Shown here: piece after piece, positions 34,975 to 45,400 of the stretch
Numbering within the stretch: the stretch's first letter is position 1
How the letters are laid out: each line of letters opens with the position of its first letter
Source of the DNA: Pigmentibacter sp. JX0631
GTDB taxonomy: Bacteria > Bdellovibrionota_B > Oligoflexia > Silvanigrellales > Silvanigrellaceae
Length of the DNA: 64,000 bases
NCBI RefSeq assembly: GCF_029873255.1
Contig: NZ_CP123622.1
Coordinates: 2,455,001 to 2,519,000, forward strand
Reading direction: 5' to 3'
Notes under the pieces: generated by a model
What the model was told of the DNA's origin: nothing
The model's database searches: none
What the model saw: the letters and a program-made list of their open reading frames with translations, nothing else
Position numbers and translations under genes: made by a program

Positions 34975-36126
34975 TTAATATTTTAAAGGTACTAAATACA
35001 CATTTAATTTTGAAGAATATTTATCTACATAGATTTTTAGATTAATATTACTTGAAGAACCTGTTTCTAAATATCCTATTTGAGAATAATCTAATGAAAT
35101 ATTTTCTGTTGAACGATTAATTATATTATAACTATTTGCGTTGAATTTTTCTAAACACTTTTTTGGAAATTCAGCCGAATAATCTGCATTATAAAAGCTT
35201 GTCGTACTATGTTCTTGATTAATGTCACTAAAATCATTTATTATAGGGCCATAGTGACTAGAATTTTTTCTAACGGATTTTATTTTAAATATTTCACCGT
35301 TAGAACTTCCTTTTTTAGTAATTGATAAATTTTTAATATAACTATATGGATTATTGAAATAAATATAATCTGTATAGTTATTTAAATTTTTATAATAAGA
35401 AACTGTATTAGGATCTATTTTTAATTTTTCATTATTATATCTTTCAGTTAAATATAATCTCCAACAACTTTCCGCACCATACTCACAACTTCTAATATCA
35501 GTTTTTCGTTCTAAATACTTACTATCAAATGTAACATTTTGTTTAACGATTGATAAATAGTTGCCACTTGTAATTTCTGTACCAGCACCGCCTGCACATG
35601 AAAAATTTTCATAATTACTATTTGGTATTACATCATAGGAACGCTTATTATTGATTAAGATTCTTGATTTATTCCCACCTTTATACTTAACATCATCATA
35701 AAAACAAACAGCATACGCATTATAATTAACAGTAGTATCAATTGGAAGTGAGTAATAGTTAACAGTACCAGCTATATGGTCAGTATTTGTATATTCAAGC
35801 TTAATAGCACCTGGGGCATTCGCCCATTGTTCACAAGGATTACTCAATATAAAATTATCGTTTTTTGCTAAGCTGTCTACTCTTCTTTCAAGTAACTCAT
35901 AGTTCATAGTTAAGGTTTCAAGTTTTGTTTTTAATTCATTAAAAACGGAATCGCGCCCAACAACTCTAAATGCGTTTAAATTATGTAAACCATTTTGCAA
36001 TAAAGTAACTTGTTTTTTTAAGTTAGTAATATCTTCAGTGCAAGTAGCATTATTGTCTGTCGCTGTTGCTTGGGATATCACAGCGAGCGAGCTTAGATAA
36101 GTTAATATTTTTCCATATGATTTCAT
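34975..36126 (-). CDS. Exported coiled-coil protein with Cys-containing C-terminal domain (module copy 1)
   Basis: 383 residues from the ATG at 36126, which is well spaced from AAGGTG; an upstream GTG adds three codons only. The signal peptide ends S-Q-A-T-A. Residues about 28-95 are a coiled coil (D-I-T-N-L-K-K-Q-V-T-L-L-Q-N-G-L, L-K-T-K-L-E-T-L...L-E-R-R-V-D-S-L). A beta-rich C-terminal domain with several Cys follows from N-P-C-E-Q-W. The 39113-39715 product shares the signal region, coiled coil and the N-P-C motif but is much shorter. It lies just downstream of a small coiled-coil gene with which it should be cotranscribed. Function unknown; possibly an adhesin or a stalk-forming partner. 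Confidence 0.72.
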   Translation of the reverse strand: MKSYGKILTYLSSLAVISQATATDNNATCTEDITNLKKQVTLLQNGLHNLNAFRVVGRDSVFNELKTKLETLTMNYELLERRVDSLAKNDNFILSNPCEQWANAPGAIKLEYTNTDHIAGTVNYYSLPIDTTVNYNAYAVCFYDDVKYKGGNKSRILINNKRSYDVIPNSNYENFSCAGGAGTEITSGNYLSIVKQNVTFDSKYLERKTDIRSCEYGAESCWRLYLTERYNNEKLKIDPNTVSYYKNLNNYTDYIYFNNPYSYIKNLSITKKGSSNGEIFKIKSVRKNSSHYGPIINDFSDINQEHSTTSFYNADYSAEFPKKCLEKFNANSYNIINRSTENISLDYSQIGYLETGSSSNINLKIYVDKYSSKLNVYLVPLKY

Positions 36127-36153
36127 AATAAGCACCTTACTTAGTTTTAAGAA

Positions 36154-36438
36154 TTAATTATTTTTTGCTTCAAGTTCTTGCAGTTTTTTTTCAAGATTTT
36201 TATATTTAAAATGAAGAATTCTAATTTTATCTTTTAAATCTTCAATTTCCATAGATCGTGTATTTTGTTTTTTGCGATCTTTATAGAGTAAGTCACTGGC
36301 AGTAACATACTCCGACTGTAGTCTATAAACGTCATCTTCCAATTGGTTTAATTGGTAAATAATGTCTTGTTCTTCAGCATAAGTTGGCATTGCCACGTTT
36401 GCTGCCAAAGAAATAAAAATAATTTTTAATAATTTCAT
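36154..36438 (-). CDS. Small exported coiled-coil protein (module copy 1)
   Basis: 94 residues with a signal peptide ending P-T-Y-A. Almost all of the mature part is coiled coil (I-Y-Q-L-N-Q-L-E-D-D-V-Y-R-L-Q-S-E, later L-E-K-K-L-Q-E-L-E-A). AAGGTAA precedes the ATG. It matches the 99-residue product at 39728-40027 in size, place and the pattern I-E/L-E-D-D-V/I-Y-x-L-Q-S-E-x-V. First gene of a two-gene minus-strand unit, divergent from the RCC1-type gene. Confidence 0.75.
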   Translation of the reverse strand: MKLLKIIFISLAANVAMPTYAEEQDIIYQLNQLEDDVYRLQSEYVTASDLLYKDRKKQNTRSMEIEDLKDKIRILHFKYKNLEKKLQELEAKNN

Positions 36439-36507
36439 TTATAATATTACCTTAATATATAAAGTTTAAAAAAAATCAAAATTTCAAGTATCAATTTATA
36501 CAAATTT

Positions 36508-36564
36508 TGTCAATTTTAAAATTTAAAAATAAATTTTGACTAAATTAAATAATAATAATAAATA
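36508..36564. promoter_or_regulatory. Divergent promoter pair of module copy 1
   Basis: On the plus strand TTGACT (36536-36541) with a TAAATA-type -10 at 17 bases serves the RCC1-type gene. On the minus strand TTGACA (36513-36508) serves the coiled-coil pair. The two -35 boxes face away from each other across 22 bases. The same geometry occurs at 40095-40152. Confidence 0.55.
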
Positions 36565-36633
36565 AACAACACTGTGCATTGATAGTGTGCAAATTTAATT
36601 TTGTAATTTTATTTTATAGGTGAGTAATTCTTT

Positions 36634-38877
36634 ATGTACTTAAAATATTTCCCACTTTTAGCAATGTGTTGTTTTCAAGTATCAATCCATGCGCAAGGTA
36701 CGGAGCAGGCATTCAAAAGAAGCAAACGAAGCGTTGTGTGGAATTTACCTGATCAGTTTTTTAAAACCCTTACTATGAATAATCAATCTTTATGTTTAAC
36801 AAAAACAGATACTAACAATTTTGAATGTTTTAGTTTATATGCAAATCAATTGAAATTGCCTCCAGAGCAGCAAAAAAATATTGGAAAGTTTAAAAAAGTA
36901 ACTGTGGGGGAAAGACATGTTTGTGGATTAGGAGCAGAAGATAATTTAACTTACTGTTGGGGTAGTAATGAAAATGGTCAGCTTGCAACAGGTGGTACTG
37001 AAAATTTATCACAACCTACAAAAGTTTTTACTAGCACTAACTTCACACATTTTGCATTAGGTTTTAATAATACTTTTGCCTTAGATGACTCTGGAAAAAT
37101 TTGGGGTTGGGGTAGCAATAAATTTGGCCAACTTGGCTACTTTAATTATGATTTAAATTCCTACTACCCCTATCAAATTAGCAATGATGACGATAAATAT
37201 TTTTTAATTACAGCTGGAGACGACTTTTTTTGTAGTATTTCAGAAGAAGGAGAAGATAGTTTTGGGAAATATGGAAAAATATATTGTTTAGGGAAAGGTT
37301 ACTCGCAAGTTGAAACCGAAGAAACGTTACTTGATACGGCAAATGAATTTTTAAAATTAAGTAATAATAATTACTATTCTATAAGTTCTTCAATGTATCA
37401 CACATGTGCCATAAATAAACAAAGAAAAATTGAGTGTTGGGGTGAAAATAAGTATGGACAAGTAGGTTTAAATCCTTTAAGTAATGCATATGTCCTAAGA
37501 CCATTCTTAGTTACCCATCCAACCGATAGCGAATTTAATAATAGTCAATTTAAAAGTATAGTAACAACCCCAAATGCAACTTGTGGAACAACAGATACAA
37601 ATAAAACCTATTGTTTTGGCGATAATACTTTTGGCCAGCTTGGCTATAAATTAGGGAATGAAGCTATAAAAGAAGAAAATGGTTTTCGTTATTCTATTCA
37701 ATATTTTCCAAAGAAATTGGATAAAAATTCAGATGTCATAAATAAAAGTTATGTAAGTTTAGCAGGGAACTCCAGAACATTATGTGGGCTAACACAACAG
37801 CAAGAATTAGAATGTTGGGGCTTTACTGAAAAAAATTACTTTAAAGAAATTAGTTTAGGCGATGATTTTTACTGTGGATTAAGCTTTAAAGGCACTCGCG
37901 CACTTTGTGGAAGTACTAAAAAAAGTAATGATAATCATTTAACCCATCCTTGGAACACAACAGTTCAGTTTCCTTGGGTAAGTAAAGAAGAATTCATACA
38001 AGTAAGTTCTGGTGAATTTGCGGTATGTGGAATAACTAGTGAAAATGTAAATAATACTTACTGTGCATTTAATAAAAAAACTCCATTTTTTACAGATAAA
38101 TTTAAATTTAAAAAAGTAAATTTACCCAATTCAAGTTTAAAAATAGCAGTAGGGGACAGTCATGTTTGCGCTATTCAAAAAGATAATGGACAAATTTATT
38201 GCTCAGGAAATAACGCATTTGGACAATTAGGAATAGGCTCATTTCGTTCTACAAAATATGCAGTAGAATTTAAACCAATTGTTAATCCATTAAAAATTCA
38301 ATTTAAAGATCTCGCATTAAGTGGCAGAACGACGTGTGGATTGTCAGTGACAAATGAAGTTTATTGTTTTGGCTCTAATGAATATGGTGAAATGGGATCT
38401 ACCTTAATAGCTTCTATGTCTAAAACAACACTTCATAAAATAAAAGATTTAAAATTAAAAACTATTGTCGCAGGAAACAAACATTTTTGTGGTGTAACAT
38501 TAGACGATACCGAAAACAAAAATAAACTATATTGCTGGGGTGACAATTCCTTTGGGCAAGTAGGAAAACAAAATATTGCAGACCCATATCAAAATAACAA
38601 TATCCATTTGCCATTTGAAGTACCCAATACTCAGAAAGTAGTTAGTGTTACAGCAAGTGAGCATACTACCTGTTTCTTAAATAAAAATAATGAAACCTAT
38701 TGTTTAGGTAAAGACTTGGAAAATGTCTTTGAAGAAAGATCTTTAGCTTTTTTAAACCACATACCATATCAAGTGCAAAAAAATAATTCTTACACTTCAA
38801 TTTCTTTAGGAAAGAAAATTGCATGCGGTATTTTAAAAACAGATAAAACAATAAATTGTTGGGGTATGAAAAATTAA
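36634..38877 (+). CDS. Exported RCC1-repeat (beta-propeller) protein, copy 1
   Basis: 747 residues. The signal peptide ends about residue 20 (S-I-H-A). Soon after comes K-R-S-K-R-S-V-V-W. The rest consists of roughly ten ATS1/RCC1-type units with the core W-G-x-N-x-x-G-Q-L-G (for example W-G-W-G-S-N-K-F-G-Q-L-G, Y-C-F-G-D-N-T-F-G-Q-L-G, Y-C-S-G-N-N-A-F-G-Q-L-G, Y-C-W-G-D-N-S-F-G-Q-V-G). Each is preceded by H-x-C-A/G-x pairs, so cysteines repeat regularly and may form disulfides. AGGTGAG precedes the start. The C-terminal two thirds are nearly identical to the product at 40224. Likely a secreted or surface-bound binding protein; ligand unknown. Confidence 0.85.
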   Translation: MYLKYFPLLAMCCFQVSIHAQGTEQAFKRSKRSVVWNLPDQFFKTLTMNNQSLCLTKTDTNNFECFSLYANQLKLPPEQQKNIGKFKKVTVGERHVCGLGAEDNLTYCWGSNENGQLATGGTENLSQPTKVFTSTNFTHFALGFNNTFALDDSGKIWGWGSNKFGQLGYFNYDLNSYYPYQISNDDDKYFLITAGDDFFCSISEEGEDSFGKYGKIYCLGKGYSQVETEETLLDTANEFLKLSNNNYYSISSSMYHTCAINKQRKIECWGENKYGQVGLNPLSNAYVLRPFLVTHPTDSEFNNSQFKSIVTTPNATCGTTDTNKTYCFGDNTFGQLGYKLGNEAIKEENGFRYSIQYFPKKLDKNSDVINKSYVSLAGNSRTLCGLTQQQELECWGFTEKNYFKEISLGDDFYCGLSFKGTRALCGSTKKSNDNHLTHPWNTTVQFPWVSKEEFIQVSSGEFAVCGITSENVNNTYCAFNKKTPFFTDKFKFKKVNLPNSSLKIAVGDSHVCAIQKDNGQIYCSGNNAFGQLGIGSFRSTKYAVEFKPIVNPLKIQFKDLALSGRTTCGLSVTNEVYCFGSNEYGEMGSTLIASMSKTTLHKIKDLKLKTIVAGNKHFCGVTLDDTENKNKLYCWGDNSFGQVGKQNIADPYQNNNIHLPFEVPNTQKVVSVTASEHTTCFLNKNNETYCLGKDLENVFEERSLAFLNHIPYQVQKNNSYTSISLGKKIACGILKTDKTINCWGMKN

Positions 38878-39112
38878 TTATTAGTAATATAAATTAATTT
38901 TAAATTTTCTTAATTTGATGTTTATTGAATAGAAGTTATTTTGACAGGTTTCATTTTTTAAATAAAAATGAATTACTTAATCTTTTTATAAGAGAATTTT
39001 TTCACTCATTTTTACAGATAATAAATAAAAACTAATGCTAATTAGTAGAATAGTTTTATGATTAGATGTCTATATTCTTTGCAAAAATTCTATGAATATT
39101 TATTTTTATAAA

Positions 39113-39715
39113 TTAATTACGTGGCTTAAGAAGAAAAGTTCGTATATTGTAATAATTAGCCGATTTTTTCTCTACACTAGTTAGTGGATAATTATTGCAA
39201 GGATGGATTTTCGGATAAGGATCATCACTATGTGCTAGAGATAAGATGAAATTCAAATGAAATTCATTAAAATTCTTACAATTACGATCACTTGTTTCTG
39301 AATTTTCAGACACTATTCTAATTGTGCAATATCTCTCATTTATATCTAAGTATGTAACTTCCTTACTAACCTTATATACTCCAAATGAATTACAAGGATT
39401 AGGAATTCTTTTCGTGCCAACAGTTATATAATCAGCGTCATTTGAAGGATGATTTTGAACTTTGCTAAGTAAGTTTTGATAGTTTTGACTTAATGCCTCT
39501 ACCTTTATTTTAAGATCGTTAATAGTAGCTAGCTGTGCTTTGTCTTTCCCACTTACCATAAAGCCTGTTAAATTTTTAACAGAAGTATCTAAAAGTTTAA
39601 CTTGGTTTTTTAGAAAATTGACATCAGCTGTGCAAGTTTCTTGTGTATTTGCTATTGCAGTACTTGTTACCGTAACTGCTAGTAGGGTTGCAAAACCTTT
39701 TTTTATTATTTGCAT
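39113..39715 (-). CDS. Exported coiled-coil protein (module copy 2, short form)
   Basis: 200 residues with signal peptide ending A-I-A. Coiled coil runs at about 28-90 (V-N-F-L-K-N-Q-V-K-L-L-D-T-S-V, L-K-I-K-V-E-A-L-S-Q-N-Y-Q-N-L-L). R-I-P-N-P-C-N-S then a short Cys-containing tail follows. It aligns with the first half of the 34975-36126 product (T-C-T-x-D-x-x-x-L-K-x-Q-V at the same place), so it is a truncated or rapidly diverging paralogue. AAAGGAG supports the start. The small coiled-coil gene is 12 bases upstream. Confidence 0.7.
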   Translation of the reverse strand: MQIIKKGFATLLAVTVTSTAIANTQETCTADVNFLKNQVKLLDTSVKNLTGFMVSGKDKAQLATINDLKIKVEALSQNYQNLLSKVQNHPSNDADYITVGTKRIPNPCNSFGVYKVSKEVTYLDINERYCTIRIVSENSETSDRNCKNFNEFHLNFILSLAHSDDPYPKIHPCNNYPLTSVEKKSANYYNIRTFLLKPRN

Positions 39716-39727
39716 AATGAACTCCTT

Positions 39728-40027
39728 TTACATATTTTTAGTTTTGTTATTATTTTGTTCTATTGCTTTTAAAGCCTCTTCAACTTTTTTTTCATTTTCA
39801 GTAATTTCTTTAATTTTGTCATCAAGGGACTTTAAGGTTTTTTCTTGTTTTTCTTCCCTTTCTTTTTTAATTTTCATTCGGCTTGTATAGGTAACAACTT
39901 CTGATTGCAGAGTATAAATATCATCTTCAATTTCATTAATTTGCGAAGTTAATGACTCGTTATTGGCAAAAACACTACAAGGAATAATGACGAAGGTAGG
40001 GAGAAGAAATTTTACTAATTTTTTCAT
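39728..40027 (-). CDS. Small exported coiled-coil protein (module copy 2)
   Basis: 99 residues with signal peptide ending S-V-F-A. The mature part is coiled coil throughout (I-N-E-I-E-D-D-I-Y-T-L-Q-S-E-V-V-T, then Lys/Glu heptads). Counterpart of the 36154-36438 product. The ribosome site is weak. It is divergent from the second RCC1-type gene across about 200 AT-rich bases. Confidence 0.72.
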   Translation of the reverse strand: MKKLVKFLLPTFVIIPCSVFANNESLTSQINEIEDDIYTLQSEVVTYTSRMKIKKEREEKQEKTLKSLDDKIKEITENEKKVEEALKAIEQNNNKTKNM

Positions 40028-40094
40028 ATATGATTAAACCTATAGCAAATTATAAATAACCAACAAATATTTAAGTAACTATTTAATTAAATTT

Positions 40095-40152
40095 TGTCAA
40101 TTTATAAAAATAAAAAAATATTTTTGACTAATTAATAAATTTTAAATATAAA
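40095..40152. promoter_or_regulatory. Divergent promoter pair of module copy 2
   Basis: Plus strand: TTGACT (40124-40129), 17 bases, TATAAA (40147-40152). Minus strand: TTGACA at 40100-40095. The back-to-back -35 boxes are 23 bases apart, as in copy 1 (22 bases). Confidence 0.6.
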
Positions 40153-40223
40153 AATAAATTAATGTGTATTTAATATGCAAAATCACATTTTATATTAATT
40201 TCAATAGAATATGAGAATTTTTT

Positions 40224-42464
40224 ATGGTTCAAAAATTAAATTATTTACTCACTTTTACAACATTATTATGCATTTATGATGCAAATGCTAATGAAACAAG
40301 CATGAAAAGATCGAAGCGCAGTGTTGTGTGGAATAATCATGAGGAAAAATTTAGCAGTTTATTTTCAAATAATAGCTCGTTATGCTTAATAGCTAACAAT
40401 AACAATTTATTATGTTATAATCTTCATTCTGATCCAAATAAATTACCACCCAATACACAAAAATTAATAGGTCAATACAAAACAGCAGCCGCTGGTGAAA
40501 AACATTATTGTGCAATTGGTTTGAATGATTCCGCTATTTATTGTTGGGGTAATAATGAAGAAGGGCAACTTGGTACTGGCGATCAACAAAATTCTTTCTT
40601 CCCAGTCAAAGTATATTCTTCTGAGTTGTTTACTAACTTAGCAGTCGGTAAAAATAATTCGTACGCTTTAGATAGTAGCGGTAAAATATGGGGCTGGGGC
40701 AGTAATCAATTTGGACAACTTGGTTATGCTAACTTAGAACTTCCTTCTTACTATCCTTCGCAAATTAGTTCAGATGAAGATGAATATTTTGCCATTTCAG
40801 CTGGAAATGATTACTTTTGTGCAATTGAAAATGAAGGTGAAGATACCTATGGAAAGTTTGGACAAATTTATTGTTATGGTAAAAATTTTACAGAACAAGA
40901 AAATGATGATTATCCTGAATACAATCCCTTAATTTTAAAAGGAATGGGTGCAAACCATTATTATGCAGTATCATCCGCAGTTAATCACACATGCGCCATA
41001 AATAAACAAAGGAAAATTGAATGCTGGGGTGAAAACAAGTTTGGTCAATTAGGCGTAAATCCAAATGTAAAAAAGTATTCTGATGTTTCTGTTTTAGTCA
41101 CACATCCAAGCGACAATGAATTTAATAATAGTCAATTTAAAAATATAGTAACAACCCCAAATGCAACTTGCGGAACAACAGATACAAATAAAACATATTG
41201 TTTTGGAGATAATACTTTTGGCCAACTTGGTTATAAATTAGGGAACGAAGCCATTAAAGAAGAAAATGGTTTTCGTTATTCTATTCAATATTTGCCAAAG
41301 CAGCTAGATAAAAATTCAGATGTCATAAATAAAAGTTATGTAAGTTTAGCAGGGAACTCCAGAACATTATGTGGGCTAACACAACAGCAAGAATTAGAAT
41401 GTTGGGGCTTTACTGAAAAAAATTACTTTAAAGAAATTAGTTTAGGCGATGATTTTTACTGTGGATTAAGCTTAAAAGGCACTCGTGCACTTTGTGGGAG
41501 TGCAAATAAAAGTAATGATAATTATTTAACCCATCCTTGGAATACAACAGTGCAGTTTCCTTGGGTAAGTAAAGAAGAATTCATACAAGTAAGTGCGGGA
41601 GAATTTGCGGTATGTGGAATAACTAGCGAAAATGCAAATAATACTTACTGTGCATTTAATAAAAAAACTCCATTATTTGAAGATAAATTTAAATTTAAAA
41701 AAGTAAATTTACCCAATTCAAGTTTAAAAATAGCAGTAGGAGATAGCCATATTTGCGCTATTCAAAAAGATAATGGACAAATTTATTGCTCAGGAAATAA
41801 TGCATTTGGACAATTAGGAATAGGGTCATTTCGTTCTACAAAATATGCAGTAGAATTTAAACCAATTGTTAATCCATTAAAAATTCAATTTAAAGATCTC
41901 GCTTTAAGTGGCAGAACGACGTGTGGATTGTCAGTGACAAATGAAGTTTATTGTTTTGGCTCTAATGAATATGGTGAAATGGGATCTACCTTAATAGCTT
42001 CTATGTCTAAAACAACACTTCATAAAATAAAAGACTTAAAATTAAAAACTATTGTCGCAGGAAACAAACATTTTTGTGGTGTAACCTTAGACGAAACTGT
42101 AAATAAAAATAAATTATACTGCTGGGGAGACAACTCTTTTGGGCAAGTAGGAAAACAAAATATTGCAGACCCATATCAAAATAACAATATCCATTTGCCA
42201 TTTGAAGTACCCAATACACAAAATATCGTTAGTGTTACAGCAAGTGAGCATACTACCTGTTTCTTAAATAAAAATAATGAAACCTATTGTTTTGGCAAAG
42301 ACTTGGAAAATGTCTTTGAAGAAAGATCTTTAGCTTTTTTAAACCACATACCATATCAAGTGCAAAAAAATAATTCTTACACTTCAATTTCTTTAGGAAA
42401 GAAAATGGCATGCGGTATTTTAAAAACAGATAAAACAATAAATTGTTGGGGTATGAAAAATTAA
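40224..42464 (+). CDS. Exported RCC1-repeat (beta-propeller) protein, copy 2
   Basis: 746 residues with signal peptide ending D-A-N-A, then M-K-R-S-K-R-S-V-V-W as in copy 1. The RCC1-like units follow the same order. The first about 290 residues are clearly diverged from copy 1, while from F-N-N-S-Q-F-K to the end the two proteins, and their DNA, are almost identical. The gene is followed after 18 bases by the giant lipoprotein gene, so this copy, unlike copy 1, leads directly into the toxin part of the locus. Confidence 0.85.
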   Translation: MVQKLNYLLTFTTLLCIYDANANETSMKRSKRSVVWNNHEEKFSSLFSNNSSLCLIANNNNLLCYNLHSDPNKLPPNTQKLIGQYKTAAAGEKHYCAIGLNDSAIYCWGNNEEGQLGTGDQQNSFFPVKVYSSELFTNLAVGKNNSYALDSSGKIWGWGSNQFGQLGYANLELPSYYPSQISSDEDEYFAISAGNDYFCAIENEGEDTYGKFGQIYCYGKNFTEQENDDYPEYNPLILKGMGANHYYAVSSAVNHTCAINKQRKIECWGENKFGQLGVNPNVKKYSDVSVLVTHPSDNEFNNSQFKNIVTTPNATCGTTDTNKTYCFGDNTFGQLGYKLGNEAIKEENGFRYSIQYLPKQLDKNSDVINKSYVSLAGNSRTLCGLTQQQELECWGFTEKNYFKEISLGDDFYCGLSLKGTRALCGSANKSNDNYLTHPWNTTVQFPWVSKEEFIQVSAGEFAVCGITSENANNTYCAFNKKTPLFEDKFKFKKVNLPNSSLKIAVGDSHICAIQKDNGQIYCSGNNAFGQLGIGSFRSTKYAVEFKPIVNPLKIQFKDLALSGRTTCGLSVTNEVYCFGSNEYGEMGSTLIASMSKTTLHKIKDLKLKTIVAGNKHFCGVTLDETVNKNKLYCWGDNSFGQVGKQNIADPYQNNNIHLPFEVPNTQNIVSVTASEHTTCFLNKNNETYCFGKDLENVFEERSLAFLNHIPYQVQKNNSYTSISLGKKMACGILKTDKTINCWGMKN

Positions 42465-42482
42465 TTTTCAAAGGAGTTGAAA

Positions 42483-45400
42483 ATGCGAAAAAAAATATAT
42501 CATTTATTGCTAGGAATAGCTTTTGTATCATGTAATAAAAACTCGGAACAAAATGTTCAAGAGTACGAAAATAATAAAGTAAATGCAATTAGCAGTTATT
42601 CTGCAAATAGTTCATTTCAAAATATTTCAAGTATAGATAAAATAAGCAAAGAACAAATTGATTACAGAACAAAAAACTGTCCTATCACACACTCTAATTT
42701 AACTTCTGAGTTAGGAACTTTAATTAAAGATTTTAAGCAAGAAAATTTATTGAGTGTCGAAAACAGAAATACAATTCCTATTTTTAAAATTTTAGAACAA
42801 ACTAGCGCATTAGTTTCTGATAAGGCATCAAATATAACTTCAATTCATGGTTGTTACTATCCTGAAATTTATTTAACCAATGCACTAATGATGAATGTGC
42901 TTCAGCAAATTCCATTTATCCCTTTCAATCAAGAAAATTTAAATATTACAAATGATTCTGCTGATGATTCATTTGAACAAACAAACTGGCGTGACCTTGA
43001 GCAACTAAAAAATAGTCGTTTTGCAAAACTAAATGGCTTAATTCGTTCTGCAACAATTGCAAGAAAAGTAACTACAGTAGAAAAAGCAACTTTAAATACT
43101 GCAAATAAATTAAAAGCAAAAGTAGATGGCGCAGATGTTTATTTATTTGATACTGGAGAAATACAACAAAAAGAAACTTATTATGCAAATACATTAACAC
43201 TTGCTAATTCATTACTAGCTATAGGCTATTATGAACGCGCACATTTTCGTTGGGATGGAAGTTTTTCGGCAAATGAATTAAATATGCCTGTGAATATGCC
43301 AAATGAAAATTTGCAAAATATCATTGATAAAATTTATTTAGGAAATTCATCAAGTACTAATAATTTAGTTCCTTTAAAGTATGTCATTGCTTACGATTTA
43401 CTTATGGCAAATAAATATGCCAACGAAGCTACTGAGCTAGATTATAAAAATACTTCATTTTGTGATGGCAAAAATATTTCTACACACCTAATTCCTGTTT
43501 GTGCAGAAGCAAAAAAAATACAAGCCAAAGCTTATGATGTTGACTTAAAACGTCTTATCTGTACGTCTGGAAAAGAAATTGAAACACCAATTACAAAAGA
43601 AGACTATTTAAATAATTATTTTTGGGAAGAAGCTGTTTGTGTCGATTATCTAGAAACAAATCCAAGCTTAAAAAATATGCATTTAAAAGCAAATGGTGAA
43701 TCTTACCATTCTTTAAATTATGGGTACTTAAACCCCTTAAAGCTAGATGAAAAGTTAAATTCTTTTCAAAAAACATTCCAAAATATCAAACAAAGACTCG
43801 ATCAAATTCGTTTTATTGAAAAAATTGATTTTGGAAATAAGCAAGTTGAACTTTCTAACGCTGTTGTTAATTTAAAAGCTGAAAAAGAGTTGCTATTAAA
43901 ACAACAAAATAAAGTCAGAGAAGAAATTACCTTAGCTGAATTCAATAAACAAACTTCAGAAATTATTGCTGAATCTTATAGAGAAGAAAAAAAGAATTTA
44001 GAAATAGAGCAAAGTAATTTATTTAGAAATTATGTCACTCAACATTCAAGCTTGAAATCGTTAGAAAAGCTAAAAGGAATTTTAGATAGATACGAAAACG
44101 ATAAAGCAACAGCAATTAACAATTATAAAATAGAATATTGCGGTTCGACTGATGTTAATGCTTGTAATGGCGGAAGATATGGACTACAAAATAGGCTAAT
44201 TAATGAAAGAATGATTACTGTAAAAAATGATTGGACAAACGAATGTCTCAAAGACGCCCAATCATTAAGTAATATTTATCGCCAAATTGGTAAAACTGGT
44301 TGTGATATTAAAAATATTATGCCTAATATGCATGGGAAAAGCGAAAATGAAATTTATAACGCGTTGCAAGCAGGATTAAAAAATAATCCAAATATCACTC
44401 CAACCTGTCAAGCAGCGGCTATAGCTGAGTCGCGCACTCAAATTCGGAATAAAAAATTAGATGATTTTTTAAGGAATTTTAAACCGGGGAAAGAGTGTAA
44501 AAGTATTTATAAACCAGTAAGTAGAAATTGTGGAGATAGGGATAATAATTGTACAGGAGGAGTAAACTATGTTTTTGATAGAGAAGAATGCAAAGACAAT
44601 GTTGAAAAATTTCGCAATTTAATAAATGAACTAGGTCTTGATAGATCAAAATTAACAGAAAACAATAGCACTGAAAGTATTCATTCTTACTTTTCAACGT
44701 TAAGGGTAGACTCATCCCAAACTGAAGCCATGCTTAAAATGCATTCAGATAAAATATTACTAGAACGAGTATTAGAATTATCCGAATCCAGCAAAGATCA
44801 ACTTATTCAATCGCAAGATGGGTTTTGTGCAAATCGTTTATCGGAAATGGAAAATGGAATTCGTCCACAATTTGATAGATTGTTGCAAGTACGTTCTGAG
44901 TTTGAACAATTACAAATGCAAAGATTACAAATTACAAAATCTATCAATGACGATCAAATTGAATTCGACAGAGTTGTAAATGAAAAACGGGTGCAATTAG
45001 CCGATCAAATTCAAAGTTTACAGCAAACAAATAAAAATTTAGCAAAACAATTAGGCTTAAGCCAAAGTTTTGAACAGTTAGTTGCAAGTAAAGCTCAGGA
45101 TTTAATTTCTTCCGAATTCGCATTTGCAAATTTTTATTCTAATAATTTAAATGCATTTTATTATTATCCAATTAAAAGTATTGATTTAAAAATAAAATCA
45201 CAAGAAACGCAAAATTTAGCCGCAAAAACAAATGTCATTATTGCGCAACAAAATTTAGAAATTAATAAAAAACAAATTGAAAATAATGATATTTCCATTT
45301 TGCAAACAGAACAAAAAGTAAAATCACATGATTTAACAAAATACCTTATTACTTCTTTAAAAGTAAATACAAATAGCTTTCAAAATGAGCTTGAATATCT

